A stretch of 14,737 bases of DNA, from NCBI GenBank assembly GCA_027435495.1, contig DAHZZC010000219.1:1-14737 (forward strand), in the 5' to 3' direction. The position numbers and the translations under genes are program-made. This document shows positions 1-7,574 of this stretch, in pieces. Positions within the stretch are counted from its first letter, which is position 1. Each line of letters starts with the position of its first letter. The notes under the pieces are model-generated. The model was not told the DNA's origin and did not search any database. It was given only the letters and a program-made list of their open reading frames with translations. Source of the stretch: Planctomycetales bacterium. GTDB taxonomy: Bacteria > Planctomycetota > Planctomycetia > Isosphaerales > Isosphaeraceae.

Positions 1-1841
1 GGCAGCCGGTCAAGAATTATCTCAAGGACGAGTGGCTCGACACCCTGAAGCCCGACCCGGCCGCTTACCGGTTTGTCTCCTGGTCGGAAGGGTCAATCGA
101 AACCCGGCTCGCCTGGAAGAAGCATCCCGAATGGCTCTCGCGTGACCTCCCCTGGCCGCCTCCCGGGCGCCACGTTCGGATGAATTATGCCCCTCCGAAA
201 CCAGGTTTGCCCGAGGTCGAGGTCCATTACGAGATTTACGACGGATTACCGCTTTTCTCGAAGTGGCTCGTCGTCCGCAATACTACGGAGAAGCCCGTCC
301 GGGTTTCGGGATTCACGGCCGAGGAGCTGCGGCTCGCCGAGCCGGAATCGGCCGTGGATGACACGCCTGACCAGGAGCGTCCCAACATCTGGGTCGAGAC
401 CGATTACGCCTTCCTCGCGATGAACGGCGCTCATGCCGCTCGACAGAGCGTCACCCTGGGCCCCGACCCCGATTATCCGACTCAGGTCAACTACAATCGC
501 ACGACCCGTTGCCTGCTCCGCGCGGCTCCTCCGATCGGCCCGGATCAGCAGGTCGCGCCAGGAAAGACCTTCGAATCCTTCCGCGTCTTCGAACTGCTTA
601 CCGGCGCCACCGACCGGGAGCGTCGGGGACTCGCGATCCGTCGGATGTACCGGACACTGGCCCCCTGGTCGTCCGAGAATCCGCTGATGTTCCACGTCCG
701 GAGCGCCCGTCCGGACGATCTGCTGACCGCGATCACGCAGGCTTCCGATGTCGGCTTTGAGCTGCTCATCATGACGTTCGGCAGCGGCTTCCAGTTCGAG
801 AGTCGCGACCCCGCCTATCGGGCGAAGTACCGGGGACTCGTCGAGGAGGCCCGAGCACACGGCCTGGCGCTGGGCGGATACTCGCTGCTGGCCTCGCGAG
901 CCGCCGCGACCCCGGCCGACAACACTCAGGGCGTGCCCGCGCGGTTCGGCGTGATGCCTTGCCTCGGGGCCAGATGGGGAATCGACTACCTGGCCCAGCT
1001 CCGTTCGTTCATCGGCGAGGCCGGCCTGGGCGTGCTGGAGCACGACGGCTCCTATCCCGGCGACCTCTGCAAGGCGGCCAACCATCCCGGACACAGGGGA
1101 CTGGCCGACTCGCAGTGGGTCCAGTGGCGCGCGATCACCGACCTCTACCGGTGGTGCCGTTCCCAGGGCGTCTTCCTCAACGTCCCCGACTGGTACTTCC
1201 TCAATGGCTCGAACAAGACCGGGATGGGCTATCGAGAGACCAACTGGTCCCTTCCGCGCGCCGAGCAGGAAATCATCGAGCGCCAGAACATTTACGACGG
1301 GACCTGGACCAAGACGCCTTCGATGGGCTGGATGTTCGTCCCGCTCACCGAGTACCAGGGTGGGGGCGCGGCGGCCACGATCGAGCCGCTCGACGCCAAC
1401 CGAGACCATTACGAGGCCCGCCTCGCCAATCTCCTCGGCGCGGGGGTTCAGGCGTGCTATCGCGGCCCTCGCCTCTACGACACGCCGGCGACGCGCGCCG
1501 TCGTCAAGCGATGGGTCGACTTCTACAAGGCCCACCGTCGGATTCTCGACAGCGACCTGATCCACCTCCGGCGTGCCAACGGCCGCGACTGGGACGGCTG
1601 GCTCCACGTCGATCCGCAAGGCCAGGAAAAAGCTCTCGCCTTCCTGTACAACCCGCTCAACGAACCGATCGAGCGGACGATCCGCATTCCGCTCCACTAC
1701 GCCGGCCTCTCGGGGTCGGCCCTGGCATCGATCGACGGTCAATCACCGACCACCGTGACGCTCGGCGCCGACGAATCGGTCACCATGAAGGTCGCGATCC
1801 CGGCCCGGAGCCGGACCTGGGTTTTGTTCACGGCGCCCTGA
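1..1841 (+). CDS. Glycoside hydrolase-like protein, alpha-galactosidase-type, 5' truncated by window edge
   Basis: The frame is open from base 3 to the TGA at 1839-1841, giving 612 visible residues with no stop before the first in-frame ATG at 180. The gene therefore begins upstream of the window and 180 is not its start. The N-terminal visible part (about 1-180) looks like the beta-sandwich found ahead of the barrel in GH36-type enzymes (VHYEIYDGLPLFSKW). The middle (about 220-510) alternates strands and helices like a TIM barrel and contains EHDGSYPGD, with D348 and D354 as candidate catalytic acids, then NVPDWYFLNGSNKTG. The last ~80 residues resemble a C-terminal beta domain. A likely role is hydrolysis of alpha-linked sugars from plant or algal polysaccharide; this rests on overall resemblance, and the exact family and substrate are unproven. 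It is convergent with the VCBS gene. A distant non-catalytic homologue is possible. Confidence 0.6.
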   Translation, partial: QPVKNYLKDEWLDTLKPDPAAYRFVSWSEGSIETRLAWKKHPEWLSRDLPWPPPGRHVRMNYAPPKPGLPEVEVHYEIYDGLPLFSKWLVVRNTTEKPVRVSGFTAEELRLAEPESAVDDTPDQERPNIWVETDYAFLAMNGAHAARQSVTLGPDPDYPTQVNYNRTTRCLLRAAPPIGPDQQVAPGKTFESFRVFELLTGATDRERRGLAIRRMYRTLAPWSSENPLMFHVRSARPDDLLTAITQASDVGFELLIMTFGSGFQFESRDPAYRAKYRGLVEEARAHGLALGGYSLLASRAAATPADNTQGVPARFGVMPCLGARWGIDYLAQLRSFIGEAGLGVLEHDGSYPGDLCKAANHPGHRGLADSQWVQWRAITDLYRWCRSQGVFLNVPDWYFLNGSNKTGMGYRETNWSLPRAEQEIIERQNIYDGTWTKTPSMGWMFVPLTEYQGGGAAATIEPLDANRDHYEARLANLLGAGVQACYRGPRLYDTPATRAVVKRWVDFYKAHRRILDSDLIHLRRANGRDWDGWLHVDPQGQEKALAFLYNPLNEPIERTIRIPLHYAGLSGSALASIDGQSPTTVTLGADESVTMKVAIPARSRTWVLFTAP

Positions 1842-1846
1842 GCTGC

Positions 1847-3607
1847 CTATCGCGGGACCAGGCGAAGATAATCGATGCCGACCATGTACGCCTTTGCGGC
1901 CGATGGGTTGGCCCCTGTGATCGCAAGAGCGAACCGGTGCGTCCCCGCGTCGAGTGTGCCGGCGGCCAGCGCGAACTCACCCGAGGAAATCACATCCGGG
2001 TAGTTATACAGATCCAGAGGCTTGCCGGCGGGCTGACCGTCGAGGAAGGGCTGGACGGTCGCATAATCCCGGGCCATCGTGAAGGCGGCCCGGACCTCGT
2101 ATCGGCCCGACATCGGTACGTCGAAGGATAGTTCCAGCCGATCGCCGGGCTTGCCGCCGCTCCAGAAGAGTTGCGCGTCACCGCTCCATCGACCGGCCAG
2201 GAAACCGGCCATCGGCTGCGTCCCGGTCTGGCCCGATCTCGCCTTCACGACCGTGAGGGCCTCGGCCTCGATCGCTCCCCGAACGCGCCCGGTCGCCCTG
2301 TCGAAGTGTCCTTCGGCCCCGCGCACCGGGGGCTTCACCTCGGCATGCGCGACCTTCGGCTGCGCCGCCTCCCAGCGTGTTTTGTCCACCGCCTCGCGAT
2401 GTTGAATCAGAACGTGGGCTCCCTTCATGCCGCCGCTGGCGATATCCGGCAGGCCGTCGCCGTTGATGTCCGTCACGACCAGTTGTCGGCCGATCCCCGA
2501 TTCGCCGTCGGCCTTGTAGGGAACCCAGTCCACACCCTCGGGCGTCCGCCTGAGCCGGAACCAGTAGACCACCGCGCCGGCGTCCCACATCGGACTGGCC
2601 TTGTGGTGCGAGTAATACGTCTTGCCCGTGACGATGTCCTTCAACCCGTCACCGTCGATGTCGGCCAGGTTGACCGAATGAAGCTCGCTGAAGACAATCC
2701 CATAACGATTCTGCGCGGGCCGATCTCCCATGATGAGATGCTGTCGGAAGCGTGCCTGGCCGCCCTCGCTCATCTGCTCGTACCAGGCCAGGCCGAAATC
2801 GTGGGCGGCGAGGCTGGTGATCACGTCGTTATCGCCGTCGCCGTCCACGTCGTAGGCGAACAGGTCCGCACCGCCGATCGGACAGAACGGGACCGCGTGA
2901 AACGGCCAGATTTCCGCCTGATCGAGCGATGCGGGCTGCTCGAACCAGCCGTCCTTCATCAGGACGTCCAGCCGGCCGTCGCTGTTGACATCGCCCACGC
3001 CGAGGCCATGACCGAACGGGACGGGAGCCACCTTTTTCGAGATCGGGTGGAACGTCCACGCCGCGAACGGCTTCTCGGGATCGATGGTTGCATAACCGAA
3101 GAAGCCATCGAGCGTGCAGACGAGTTCGGGCCGCCCATCGCCCACGAGGTTTGTGAATTGCGGCGACTCGTTGCAGACGTGCGGAAAGACCTCGTGTCGG
3201 CTCCAGTGGGCGGAGTGTCCCTCAGCGCGAGGGTTTTCATAGACGAAACCCGGCGTGCCGGGGAAGCCGGCGGTCAGGATATCGTTCCAGCCGTCGCCGT
3301 TGACGTCGTACACCCAGGCGAAGAAGTGATTGGCGTATCCCTCGCGGTTCTGGGGCTTCGGCGAGTAAATCTCGTGCCTCGCCTCATATTTCGGCCCCTC
3401 GAACCAGTACGGGCCGTAAACCAGATCGGCATGACCGTCCCGGTTCAGGTCGCCGACACCGATGCCTTCGGAGTAATACACGTCCGTGACCTGCTGGCGC
3501 GTGAACGTCTGAAGAACGTAGGTCTGAGCATGCGCCAGCCGGCCCGACGACGCGGCCAGCGCTCCCAGCAACGCCAGTGAAACAGACCAGGTTTTTTGGC
3601 GAATCAC
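1847..3607 (-). CDS. Secreted FG-GAP/VCBS repeat (beta-propeller) protein
   Basis: 586 residues. I place the start at a GTG (3605-3607), preceded by GAAGGG about nine bases upstream and followed at once by a Sec signal peptide: basic VIRQK, a hydrophobic core, then AHA before Q28. The frame stays open upstream to 3946, but that extension crosses the promoter and start of the divergent FHA gene and is Arg/Gly-rich, so I reject it. Six clear calcium-loop repeats of the type D-x-N/D-x-D-G-x-x-D lie near residues 53, 101, 202, 252, 314 and 377. A degenerate one (NLVGDGRPELV) lies near 153-163, so seven in total, as expected for a seven-bladed propeller. Residues about 470-586 form a beta-rich, possibly carbohydrate-binding, domain (RYEVRAAFTMARDYATVQPF). 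Likely role is extracellular binding or adhesion. Function is inferred; the repeat assignment is strong. Confidence 0.85.
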   Translation of the reverse strand: MIRQKTWSVSLALLGALAASSGRLAHAQTYVLQTFTRQQVTDVYYSEGIGVGDLNRDGHADLVYGPYWFEGPKYEARHEIYSPKPQNREGYANHFFAWVYDVNGDGWNDILTAGFPGTPGFVYENPRAEGHSAHWSRHEVFPHVCNESPQFTNLVGDGRPELVCTLDGFFGYATIDPEKPFAAWTFHPISKKVAPVPFGHGLGVGDVNSDGRLDVLMKDGWFEQPASLDQAEIWPFHAVPFCPIGGADLFAYDVDGDGDNDVITSLAAHDFGLAWYEQMSEGGQARFRQHLIMGDRPAQNRYGIVFSELHSVNLADIDGDGLKDIVTGKTYYSHHKASPMWDAGAVVYWFRLRRTPEGVDWVPYKADGESGIGRQLVVTDINGDGLPDIASGGMKGAHVLIQHREAVDKTRWEAAQPKVAHAEVKPPVRGAEGHFDRATGRVRGAIEAEALTVVKARSGQTGTQPMAGFLAGRWSGDAQLFWSGGKPGDRLELSFDVPMSGRYEVRAAFTMARDYATVQPFLDGQPAGKPLDLYNYPDVISSGEFALAAGTLDAGTHRFALAITGANPSAAKAYMVGIDYLRLVPR

Positions 3608-3751
3608 GATGTTGGTCCCTTCAAGTCCACGGGCCACGAATCGACCGGGGCGGATGGAGCACCTGGGGCCCGAGCATAACACCCGATCGTGGTGCGGCCT
3701 AGACTCTGGCGGTTCGGCCACCAGCGCCTGGTCACCGACCATCGCGATCGT

Positions 3752-3757
3752 TACAAT
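3752..3757 (+). promoter_or_regulatory. Probable -10 box (TACAAT) of the small FHA gene
   Basis: TACAAT at 3752-3757 has TGGTCA (four of six matches to the -35 consensus) at 3729-3734 with a 17-base spacer. It points at the FHA gene and predicts a leader of roughly 75 bases. It lies in the divergent gap between the VCBS and FHA genes. Confidence 0.5.
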
Positions 3758-3837
3758 ACCACCCCAGGAGAGCGGCGACGATCGACGATGATGGTGGAAT
3801 CCGCTCGTGCTGGTTGTCCTGGACTGGGGGCTCGGCC

Positions 3838-4233
3838 ATGTTCGCGCGGCTGGTGGCGCTCGATGCCGGTCCGGATATCGTGCTCGACCGCACCACGACC
3901 GTGGTCGGCCGGCACCCGGCCTGCGACCTCCGCCTCGACTTCCCAAGGGTCTCCCGGCATCATTGCTGCCTGATCCTTGAATCGGGCGCCCTCTGGGTGA
4001 AGGACCTCGGCAGTACCAACGGCGTTCGGATCAACGGGCGGCTGGTCGAGTCGGGTCGCCTCGACGACGGAGACGAGCTCTCCATCGCCAACCTCCGATA
4101 CCGGATGCAGGTCGGGCCGCTGCTCGCCCGGCTCTTCCCGATCCGTCCGCCCTCCGATTCGGCCCACCCCTCCGATCCCGACTGGCGATGGGTCCGCCGG
4201 GCTGACTGGGACCTCGGCCCGCTCGACGACTGA
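3838..4233 (+). CDS. Small stand-alone FHA domain protein
   Basis: 131 residues, almost entirely one forkhead-associated domain, a phosphothreonine-peptide binding fold. The diagnostic residues are all present in order: GRH (24-26), SRHH (39-42), DLGSTNGV (56-63) and N66, followed by the usual DGDEL turn. R25, S39 and N61 are the expected phosphopeptide contacts. I chose the ATG at 3838, which follows a GGGGG run seven bases upstream; an in-frame TTG at 3814 lacks a ribosome binding site. There is no signal peptide or membrane helix, so it is cytoplasmic. The tail (about 95-131) is Pro/Asp/Trp-rich and ends in an acidic stretch. No kinase or phosphatase partner is adjacent; the convergent neighbour is a histidine kinase that also starts with an FHA domain. 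Family call is firm; partner unknown. Confidence 0.9.
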   Translation: MFARLVALDAGPDIVLDRTTTVVGRHPACDLRLDFPRVSRHHCCLILESGALWVKDLGSTNGVRINGRLVESGRLDDGDELSIANLRYRMQVGPLLARLFPIRPPSDSAHPSDPDWRWVRRADWDLGPLDD

Positions 4234-4520
4234 GAACTTCCGGCGGGATGGATCGTGCAACGCTACGCCGGGAGCCCTGTCGGGTGGATTCCGCCCACTG
4301 AGGAAAGCCAAACAAACGCGGGATTCCCAGACGAGCAATCGCTCCACCTGGTGGGCAAAGCTTACCTGAGCATGCCGGGCGCAACCCCGGAGGTCGTCAC
4401 GCCTGAGGAAATTCCTTGCAAGTCAATTACATGAAAATACTTCATGTTCCATCTGGAATCTTCCATCTGGATTCCAAAATCCCATCCCTTCGCATTCTTC
4501 GATCGAGGCGAGCCGCCGGC
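4234..4520. other. Convergent non-coding gap with an AT-richer repeat-bearing segment
   Basis: No plausible gene is seen between the FHA and histidine kinase stop codons. Bases about 4405-4500 are clearly AT-richer than the surroundings. They contain a near-palindrome AGGAA-A-TTCCT (4406-4416), a hairpin CATGAA-N5-TTCATG (4430-4446), and two copies of TTCCATCTGGA (4447-4457 and 4461-4471) in a 14-base period. The hairpin is too short and lacks a good T tract to be a confident terminator on either strand, but the position fits transcription termination for both flanking genes. Confidence 0.4.
4447..4471. repeat. Two-copy tandem repeat, 14-base period
   Basis: TTCCATCTGGA occurs at 4447-4457 and again at 4461-4471, separated by ATC. 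It sits in the AT-richer convergent gap between two FHA-domain genes. It may be chance slippage or a protein-binding site; nothing in the sequence decides between these. Confidence 0.5.
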
Positions 4521-6224
4521 TCAATCGATCATCGTGAGCCCCTCGGCGACCGTGCCGACGTCTCGGCCACGCGACATCGGCAGTTCCAGGATGAACTGAG
4601 CCCCCTGCCCCAGGCTCGACTTCACCACGATCCGACCGCCATGCTCCCGGATGATCTTCTGCGAGACCGGCAGTCCGAGGCCCGTCCCGCTTGATCCCTT
4701 CGACGAGGCGAAGATCTGGAAGATCGACGGGATCTCGGCCTCGTCGATACCTGGACCATTGTCTGCGACGATGATCCGAGCCGTTTTCTCGTCGGCGTCC
4801 CACTCGGTCCGAACCGTCACCTTCGCGTCGGGGGTGCCCTCGCTGGCATCGATCGCGTTGGTGACGATGTTCAGGACCGCCCGGTGGATGCCTTCCGGAT
4901 CGATCAGGACCCGCGAGAGGTGCTCGCCCGGCTCCCACCCCAGCGCGACGCCCAGCTCAGTCGCGCGCGAATGCATCAACTCGACGACCTCGCCCACCGT
5001 CTCGTTCAGGTCGGCCGGCTCGATCGCCGGCTCGCGGTCCTTCGAGAACGAGAGCATGTCCATCACAAGGTTATAAATCCGCGTCTGGTTCTTCTCGACG
5101 ATCGTCCAGCCTCGTCGAACGATCGACTCGTCCTTCTCGTTGAGGCCCAGGTCGATCAGGTAGCTTCCCGACCGGATGCCTTGCAGGATGTTCTTGATGT
5201 GGTGCGAGAGCGTCGCGATCGTCTGGCCGACGGCCGCCAGCCGCTCGGCCTGGATCTTGTCGTGGTAGAACTGCGTGTTCTCGATCGCGAGCCCGGCCTG
5301 GTGGCCGATCGCGACCATCAGCATGAGCTGGTCCTGGGTAAACTTGTCCCGGGACGATCGGGCGCCGGCCGCCCGGGCGAGGACCGCACCCGCCTGGATG
5401 TCCGCGTAAAGAACCCCAAGTGTCGTGTGCCGCCCCTGGATCGGAACGCAAATGGCCTCGCGAATCTGGTAGTCCACGATCGACTGCGCCGGGCTGAATC
5501 GCTTGTCGCTCGGGGCGTCGGTCGTGATCACGCCCTCGCCCTTTTCCAGGACGTAATCAATGATCGTTCGAGAGATCGCCAACCGCTCGTCGGGGCGGTT
5601 CGGGTCGCGCCATCGAACCGCCTTCGGGACAAGCTGACCGGTCTCGTCCTTGAGCAAAATCGCGCCCCGGTCGGCGTGGATCGACTCGAAGACGAGCTCG
5701 AGGATCTGCGGCGAGAGGGCGTCGATATCCAGGACGTTGCTGATCGCCTGGGTCGCCCGGTACATCACTGAGAGCGGCAGGAGTCGTTCGCGGAGCCATC
5801 CGGCGGCGGCATCCGGCGCCTGGAGAACGCGGGAGCCCTCGCCCGAGGGGATGCTCCGCAAGATCGCCGAGTGGTCGTCGGGACTGCTTCGCGCCAGCAG
5901 GTCGACACGCGATCGAAGGTCGCGCTGCGCGGCCGTCCCGCCGTCGTGGAAGGTCATGACGGTCTGGCCGAGCTGAAGTTTGTCGCCGTGCCGAAGGAGA
6001 GTGCGATCGACCGCGTAGTCGTTGACGTACGTCCCGTTGGCCGAGCCAAGGTCGACGACCTCGAAGCCGCCCGCGATCGAACGGACCTCGGCATGTCGGC
6101 GCGAGACCTCGTTGTCGTGGAGCTGCACGGTGTTCGAGTTATCCCGGCCGAGGGCCAGGGGACCGGAACTGAACTCGAACCGTTTCCCCTGATCGGCCCC
6201 TTGGATGACGAGCAAGGAGGCCAC
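4521..6224 (-). CDS. FHA-GAF-sensor histidine kinase (orphan, cytoplasmic)
   Basis: 567 residues with three domains. FHA (about 4-95) has GRD (26-28), SRRH (41-44) and GSANG (60-64). GAF (about 150-320) is a small-molecule or protein-interaction sensor fold. The kinase core has H-box LSHHIKN (339-345), with H341 the expected phosphoacceptor; N-box NIVTNAIDA (452-460); G1 DNGPG (488-492); and G2 GTGLGL (513-518), so it should be active. The residue after the phospho-His is H342, where many HisKA kinases have Glu. There are no membrane helices. The start is a GTG with GGGGAG about ten bases upstream. It lacks a receiver domain and no response regulator is nearby, so its output partner is elsewhere. 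The FHA domain suggests input from Ser/Thr phosphorylation; that link is inferred. Confidence 0.93.
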   Translation of the reverse strand: MASLLVIQGADQGKRFEFSSGPLALGRDNSNTVQLHDNEVSRRHAEVRSIAGGFEVVDLGSANGTYVNDYAVDRTLLRHGDKLQLGQTVMTFHDGGTAAQRDLRSRVDLLARSSPDDHSAILRSIPSGEGSRVLQAPDAAAGWLRERLLPLSVMYRATQAISNVLDIDALSPQILELVFESIHADRGAILLKDETGQLVPKAVRWRDPNRPDERLAISRTIIDYVLEKGEGVITTDAPSDKRFSPAQSIVDYQIREAICVPIQGRHTTLGVLYADIQAGAVLARAAGARSSRDKFTQDQLMLMVAIGHQAGLAIENTQFYHDKIQAERLAAVGQTIATLSHHIKNILQGIRSGSYLIDLGLNEKDESIVRRGWTIVEKNQTRIYNLVMDMLSFSKDREPAIEPADLNETVGEVVELMHSRATELGVALGWEPGEHLSRVLIDPEGIHRAVLNIVTNAIDASEGTPDAKVTVRTEWDADEKTARIIVADNGPGIDEAEIPSIFQIFASSKGSSGTGLGLPVSQKIIREHGGRIVVKSSLGQGAQFILELPMSRGRDVGTVAEGLTMID

Positions 6225-6284
6225 GAGGCTGATTCTCCCCGGTTCCGGTGCGACTTCGCGCGCAGGTGATACGCCTCTTCCATC

Positions 6285-6313
6285 AGGCTAACCCGTCGAT
6301 CCATCGGCGTCAA
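6285..6313 (-). promoter_or_regulatory. Possible promoter of the histidine kinase
   Basis: On the minus strand TTGACG (6308-6313) is followed after 17 bases by TAGCCT (6285-6290). The -35 matches five of six consensus bases and the -10 only three. It would give a leader of about 55 bases before the GTG at 6224. Confidence 0.4.
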
Positions 6314-6379
6314 TCACCCGGCTCGACGGCCCAGCGAATCGCGAACGCGGTAGGCTATTCGAAACGTCGGCGCAAGGAA

Positions 6380-6413
6380 CGGCCCGGCCAATGCGAGGGC
6401 GTTGGCCGGGCCG
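6380..6413 (-). terminator. Strong hairpin terminator downstream of the BI-1/YccA gene
   Basis: A perfect 12-base inverted repeat, CGGCCCGGCCAA (6380-6391) and TTGGCCGGGCCG (6402-6413), can be extended by three inner pairs, one of them G-U, to leave a GAGG/CCTC tetraloop. On the minus strand it is followed by TTCCTT, a weak T tract. It lies 112 bases past the BI-1 stop and before the kinase promoter. The remaining sequence of this gap (6225-6525) shows no gene. Confidence 0.65.
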
Positions 6414-6525
6414 GAATCTTCCGTTCGTCAGTGTGGCCGTTTCCGAGGATCTCCGAGCAACCAGGAAGCCGGCTCCCGCCAGCACCCGGCCGCTTCTCGC
6501 CCGAAACGACTTCTCAGACGCATTC

Positions 6526-7290
6526 TCACCGGCGATCGGCGAGCTTGGCGAGCAGCCGGAGCACCTCAAGATACAGCCAGATCAGCGTGACCATCAGGCC
6601 GAAGGCGCCGTACCACTCCATGTACTTCGGAGCGCCGGCATAAGCCGCCTTCTCGATGAAGTCGAAGTCGAGCAGCAGATTGAACGCCGCGAGCCCGACC
6701 ACGAACAGGCTGAAGCCGATCCCCGCCAGGCTCGTGCTCCAGATCAGCGGCATCTCGACGCCGAAGAGACGCAGGAGAAGCGAGACCACGTAGAACAGCG
6801 CCAGGGCCCCGGTCGCCGCGACGATCCCCGCCTGAAGCTTCTCGGTGACGCGAATCAGCCGGGTCCCGTAGATGAAAAGCATCATCAGGAGCACGCCGCT
6901 GGTCAACATCACCGCCTGGAGTGCGATCCCTTCGGGATACTTGAGCGCGAACTGGATATCGTAGACCTTCGAGATGGCCCCGAGGAACACCCCCTCCAGC
7001 GCCGCGTAAATCGGCGCCGTGATGGGCGCCGTGGTCGGCCGGAAGATGGTGATCATCGCCACGATGAACCCACCGATCGCCGAGATCGGCAGTAGGATCT
7101 GCGGGAAATTGGCCGTCCCGAAGGTGTTATACGCGTAAAGCGCGGTGAACGACAGAATTCCCAGCAGTAGGAACGTCTTGGAGACGCTGCCCTGCACGGT
7201 CGTCACCGTGCTCCGGGTTCGCTCGGCGCCGTAAACCTGGTCATAGCCGGCGAACATGTCCTGAGAGAAAGCGGGATTGCTCGAAGTCAC
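6526..7290 (-). CDS. Bax inhibitor-1/YccA family membrane protein
   Basis: 254 residues, normal for the family. The start is a GTG (7288-7290) with AGGAGGT seven bases upstream. It yields the SNPAF N-terminus typical of YccA-like members, so I reject the Arg-rich in-frame extension up to 7527. Seven hydrophobic helices are visible at about 39-57, 62-84, 95-112, 119-142, 154-176, 183-205 and 226-246. The family signature region NLLLDFDFIE (204-213) carries D208 and D210, and YMEWYGAFGLMVTLIWLYLE fills the last helix. In the family, characterised members include calcium leak channels (YetJ) and the FtsH-associated inner-membrane protein YccA; which role applies here cannot be told. It is transcribed alone after a long leader and closed by the 6380-6413 hairpin. 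Confidence 0.93.
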   Translation of the reverse strand: MTSSNPAFSQDMFAGYDQVYGAERTRSTVTTVQGSVSKTFLLLGILSFTALYAYNTFGTANFPQILLPISAIGGFIVAMITIFRPTTAPITAPIYAALEGVFLGAISKVYDIQFALKYPEGIALQAVMLTSGVLLMMLFIYGTRLIRVTEKLQAGIVAATGALALFYVVSLLLRLFGVEMPLIWSTSLAGIGFSLFVVGLAAFNLLLDFDFIEKAAYAGAPKYMEWYGAFGLMVTLIWLYLEVLRLLAKLADRR

Positions 7291-7494
7291 GGGCCAAACC
7301 TCCTGGTCTCGGTCGGTTCGCGAGCCGAGATCCCTAATGTCCGATTCCCCAACCCCCGGTCGATCGCGCCTCGAAGGCTCCAGAGCCATTCGCGCGCCGC
7401 GGTCCGATATTCTCCCGCGCCGGTCCTGCCGCGTCGACAGAGACCGAGCCTCACGGCAGGGCGACCCGAGGGTTCTTCTGTACCCTTTATTATA
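7291..7494 (-). promoter_or_regulatory. Promoter -10 (TATAAT) and ~190-base structured leader of the BI-1/YccA gene
   Basis: A perfect TATAAT lies on the minus strand at 7489-7494; no good -35 is seen 16-18 bases upstream. Transcription from it would give a 5' leader of about 190 bases. The leader can fold AGGGT/ACCCT just after the start. It also has a perfect CCTGCCG/CGGCAGG stem, and TCTCGG/CCGAGA immediately ahead of the AGGAGGT site. No recognised riboswitch class is apparent and no convincing leader peptide with its own ribosome binding site is present. Confidence 0.45.
7298..7304 (-). promoter_or_regulatory. Ribosome binding site deciding the BI-1/YccA start
   Basis: AGGAGGT on the minus strand lies seven bases before the GTG at 7290. 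It is the best Shine-Dalgarno match in the window and settles the start against longer in-frame alternatives. Confidence 0.85.
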
Positions 7495-7545
7495 TCCTCC
7501 GCGTCGCGACAAGCATAGGACATCCATAAGGGGATGACCTTGACC

Positions 7546-7568
7546 GAACGCCCGGCGACGCCGGGTTC
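7546..7568 (-). terminator. Possible hairpin terminator of the FAD oxidoreductase gene
   Basis: Six bases after the TAG stop (7575-7577), the minus strand can form a hairpin with a CCCGGC/GCCGGG stem and a three-base loop, extended by GAAC/GTTC with a small bulge. No T tract follows, so termination is possible but not assured. Confidence 0.4.
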
Positions 7569-7574
7569 GCCCGC

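Noticed and set aside
246..1742. 498-codon open frame on the minus strand
   Set aside because: It mirrors the hydrolase gene. GC-rich coding DNA leaves the opposite strand open; the translation is Arg/Val/Gly-rich without a recognisable domain, while the plus strand has clear enzyme-like sequence.
2171..3580. 469-codon open frame on the plus strand
   Set aside because: It is the antisense of the VCBS repeats; the periodic VAVDV words are just the reverse of the DxNxDG loops.
3608..3946. N-terminal extension of the VCBS protein
   Set aside because: It would run through the divergent FHA gene start and its promoter. The GTG at 3607 has a ribosome binding site and is followed directly by a signal peptide.
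4430..4446. CATGAA-N5-TTCATG as a terminator
   Set aside because: The six-base AT-rich stem is too weak and no T tract follows on either strand, so I list it only as part of the gap.
4884..5771. 295-codon plus-strand frame over the histidine kinase
   Set aside because: It is antisense to the kinase core and GAF domain, composed of repetitive Arg/Leu/Asp words, with no ribosome binding site.
7291..7527. N-terminal extension of the BI-1/YccA protein
   Set aside because: It is Arg-rich and unlike the family. AGGAGGT precedes the GTG at 7290, which gives the typical SNPAF start.
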